Assembly: GCA_963677445.2 (NCBI GenBank)
Contig: CAXXGF010000002.1
Coordinates: forward strand, 62,001-126,000
Length of the DNA: 64,000 nt
Direction of reading: 5' to 3'
From: G963677445 sp963677445
GTDB taxonomy: Bacteria > Bacteroidota > Ignavibacteria > Ignavibacteriales > Melioribacteraceae
A program made the translations under genes and the position numbers. Positions within the stretch are counted from its first letter, which is position 1; every line of letters begins with the position of its first letter. A model generated the notes under the pieces. The model was not told the origin of the DNA. It made no database searches and saw only the letters and a list, made by a program, of their open reading frames with translations. Shown piece after piece: positions 62,698 through 64,000 of this stretch.

Positions 62698-64000
62698 TCA
62701 GGCCTGTCCATTTTTTTTAAAAGGTAGTGAAAAATGAAATTCGGCGCCGTTACCGGGAGAACCTTTTCCCCATACACTTCCTCCGTGTCTGGTAATAATT
62801 CTTGAAACGAGGGCCAGCCCGACACCTGTTCCCGGAAATTCTCTTTCGCTGTGAAGCCTTTGAAATACACCAAAAAGTTTACCCGCGTATTTCATATCAA
62901 ACCCGGCGCCATTATCTTTAATTGAGTATATTACATCTTTCTCATCCTCAGCCGCGCTGATTTTAATAATAATCTTTTCTTTTCCCGAAGAAAATTTCAC
63001 CGCGTTCGACAGCAGGTTAAACCATACCTGGCGAATCATATTTACATCACCCAATATCGAGGGGAGAGGTAAAAGAGAAAAATCAATTGTCAATTCTTTA
63101 TTATGACCGGCAATTTCATTATATGTCGTCTGCACAAGCTTTTCCATATCGATTTTTGTTTTGTGCATCGCCATACGCGAAGCCCTGGAAAACGCGAGAA
63201 GATCATCAATTAGTTTACCCATTTTCTGTGTATTTTTCAGAATAACGGAAGCAAGCCTTTTTGCTTCCGGTTCCAAATCATCGGCATAATCATTAAAGAG
63301 CATTTCGGTAAACCCTAGTATTGCTCTTACAGGAGCTCTTAAATCGTGCGAAACCGAATAAGCGAATGCCTCAAGTTCTTTATTCGCAGAAAGAAGCTCC
63401 CCGGTTCTCTCTTTTACCATCAGTTCAAGATTCTCTTTGTGTTTTTTCAGCTCCCTTTCAGTGTTTTTTCTGTCGGTTATATCGACAGAAGTGGTTAGTA
63501 TCGCGTTTTTATTGCCAAATATTATCGCGACAGCCGAAAAATCAAGAATTTTTGTTTCACCTGATTTTGTAAGAACTTTCAGTTCATATCTTTGTTCAGG
63601 CTCTATGCCAATTAAACGTCGCGCGGCAATTGTTAAAACCATTTCCCTCATATCAGGATGAACAATATCTATCGGTTTAATTTTTTTCGATTCTTCTTCG
63701 CTGTAACCTAAAATTTGCTGCCATTGTTTATTTGTATAAGAATAGCCTTCACCTTCGGCATCAGCAATAATTGATATCATAACCAGGGCGGAATCGGCCA
63801 GCTTGCGGAATTTTTCTTCACTTTCGGCAAGCAGAAGTTCCGCTCTTTTCCTTTCTGTCACATCATCAAAGACAGCGACAATTTCATTGCTTGGCAAACG
63901 AAACACCCGGTTTTCATAATAGTTTGAATATTTATCATCTATATACATTTTTGCCGGATAAAAAGCAGGTTTTCCTGTTTTCCATACTTCTCTGAAAATA
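62698..64000 (-). CDS. PAS-domain sensor histidine kinase, partial
   Basis: The reading frame is open to the window's right edge, so the N-terminus is missing. The visible 433 residues hold the end of one PAS domain (VFRLPSNEIVAVFDDVTERK), a second (FRKLADSALVMISIIADAEG to AILTTSVDITDRKNTERELK), a HisKA domain with the phospho-acceptor His in AYSVSHDLRAPVRAILGFTE, and HATPase_c with the N box (WFNLLSNAVKFSS), G1 (IKDNGAGFDMKYAGKLF) and G2 (GTGVGLALVSRIITRHGGSV). No membrane segment is visible in this part. The response regulator partner is not in the window. Confidence 0.92.
   Translation of the reverse strand, partial: IFREVWKTGKPAFYPAKMYIDDKYSNYYENRVFRLPSNEIVAVFDDVTERKRAELLLAESEEKFRKLADSALVMISIIADAEGEGYSYTNKQWQQILGYSEEESKKIKPIDIVHPDMREMVLTIAARRLIGIEPEQRYELKVLTKSGETKILDFSAVAIIFGNKNAILTTSVDITDRKNTERELKKHKENLELMVKERTGELLSANKELEAFAYSVSHDLRAPVRAILGFTEMLFNDYADDLEPEAKRLASVILKNTQKMGKLIDDLLAFSRASRMAMHKTKIDMEKLVQTTYNEIAGHNKELTIDFSLLPLPSILGDVNMIRQVWFNLLSNAVKFSSGKEKIIIKISAAEDEKDVIYSIKDNGAGFDMKYAGKLFGVFQRLHSEREFPGTGVGLALVSRIITRHGGSVWGKGSPGNGAEFHFSLPFKKNGQA

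Overview
The window looks like chromosomal DNA from a member of the Bacteroidota/Chlorobiota group, most likely an Ignavibacteria-like lineage. Three secreted proteins end in type IX secretion (T9SS) C-terminal sorting domains of the NYPNPFNP type. There are many lipoproteins and exported proteins of unknown function, ECF sigma/anti-sigma pairs, moderate-to-low GC, and long intergenic stretches full of dispersed repeats. The assignment rests on protein style only; there is no rRNA or other marker gene in view.

Layout. 0-5 kb: a decayed IS110-family element at the left edge, then a nucleotidyltransferase/HEPN pair whose nucleotidyltransferase gene is split at its active site by an intact-looking IS630 element with TA target duplications. 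5-11 kb: small membrane and secreted proteins (including a tandem secreted paralogue pair), a C69 dipeptidase, a polysaccharide-deacetylase-like lipoprotein and an AraC regulator. 11.2-14 kb: a cluster of broken genes (cyclophilin-like lipoprotein, iron alcohol dehydrogenase, alpha/beta hydrolase, SDR). 14-30 kb: a methyltransferase, two T9SS cargo proteins, a metallo-beta-lactamase-fold protein, several hydrolases, a probable toxin-antitoxin pair, a GxxExxY protein, a sigma/anti-sigma/effector operon and a D-threonine aldolase-like enzyme. 30.7-32 kb: repeats only. 32-40 kb: an acyl-ACP thioesterase, a divergent sigma-like/TPR pair, and an operon of a large two-receiver PEP/pyruvate-binding-domain protein, a zinc-ribbon protein and glutamate dehydrogenase. 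40.4-46.3 kb: three related ~0.5 kb repeats that separate short gene cassettes, one carrying a frameshifted gene that may encode an ADP-ribosyltransferase-like protein, another an epoxide hydrolase with a WYL regulator. 46-64 kb: a glutamate-racemase-like lipoprotein, a GH19-type lysozyme, a site-2 protease coupled to a Cys-rich ECF sigma factor, a frameshifted T9SS protein, a peptidoglycan-binding-domain cluster, a chimeric S41 peptidase/MscS remnant, SanA-like, pentapeptide-repeat and histidine kinase genes.

Several genes act together. Sigma, anti-sigma and a carboxypeptidase-regulatory coiled-coil protein form one overlapping operon; the M50 protease and an ECF sigma overlap by four bases; the PEP-domain regulator, zinc ribbon and GDH form a tight operon. 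Broken genes are frequent (at least twelve), while long genes such as the 3 kb PEP-domain gene and the 2 kb T9SS gene are intact. This favours real gene decay in an accessory-rich genome over uniform sequencing error, although several lesions lie in homopolymers and need read-level checking. No tRNA, rRNA or CRISPR array was recognised.
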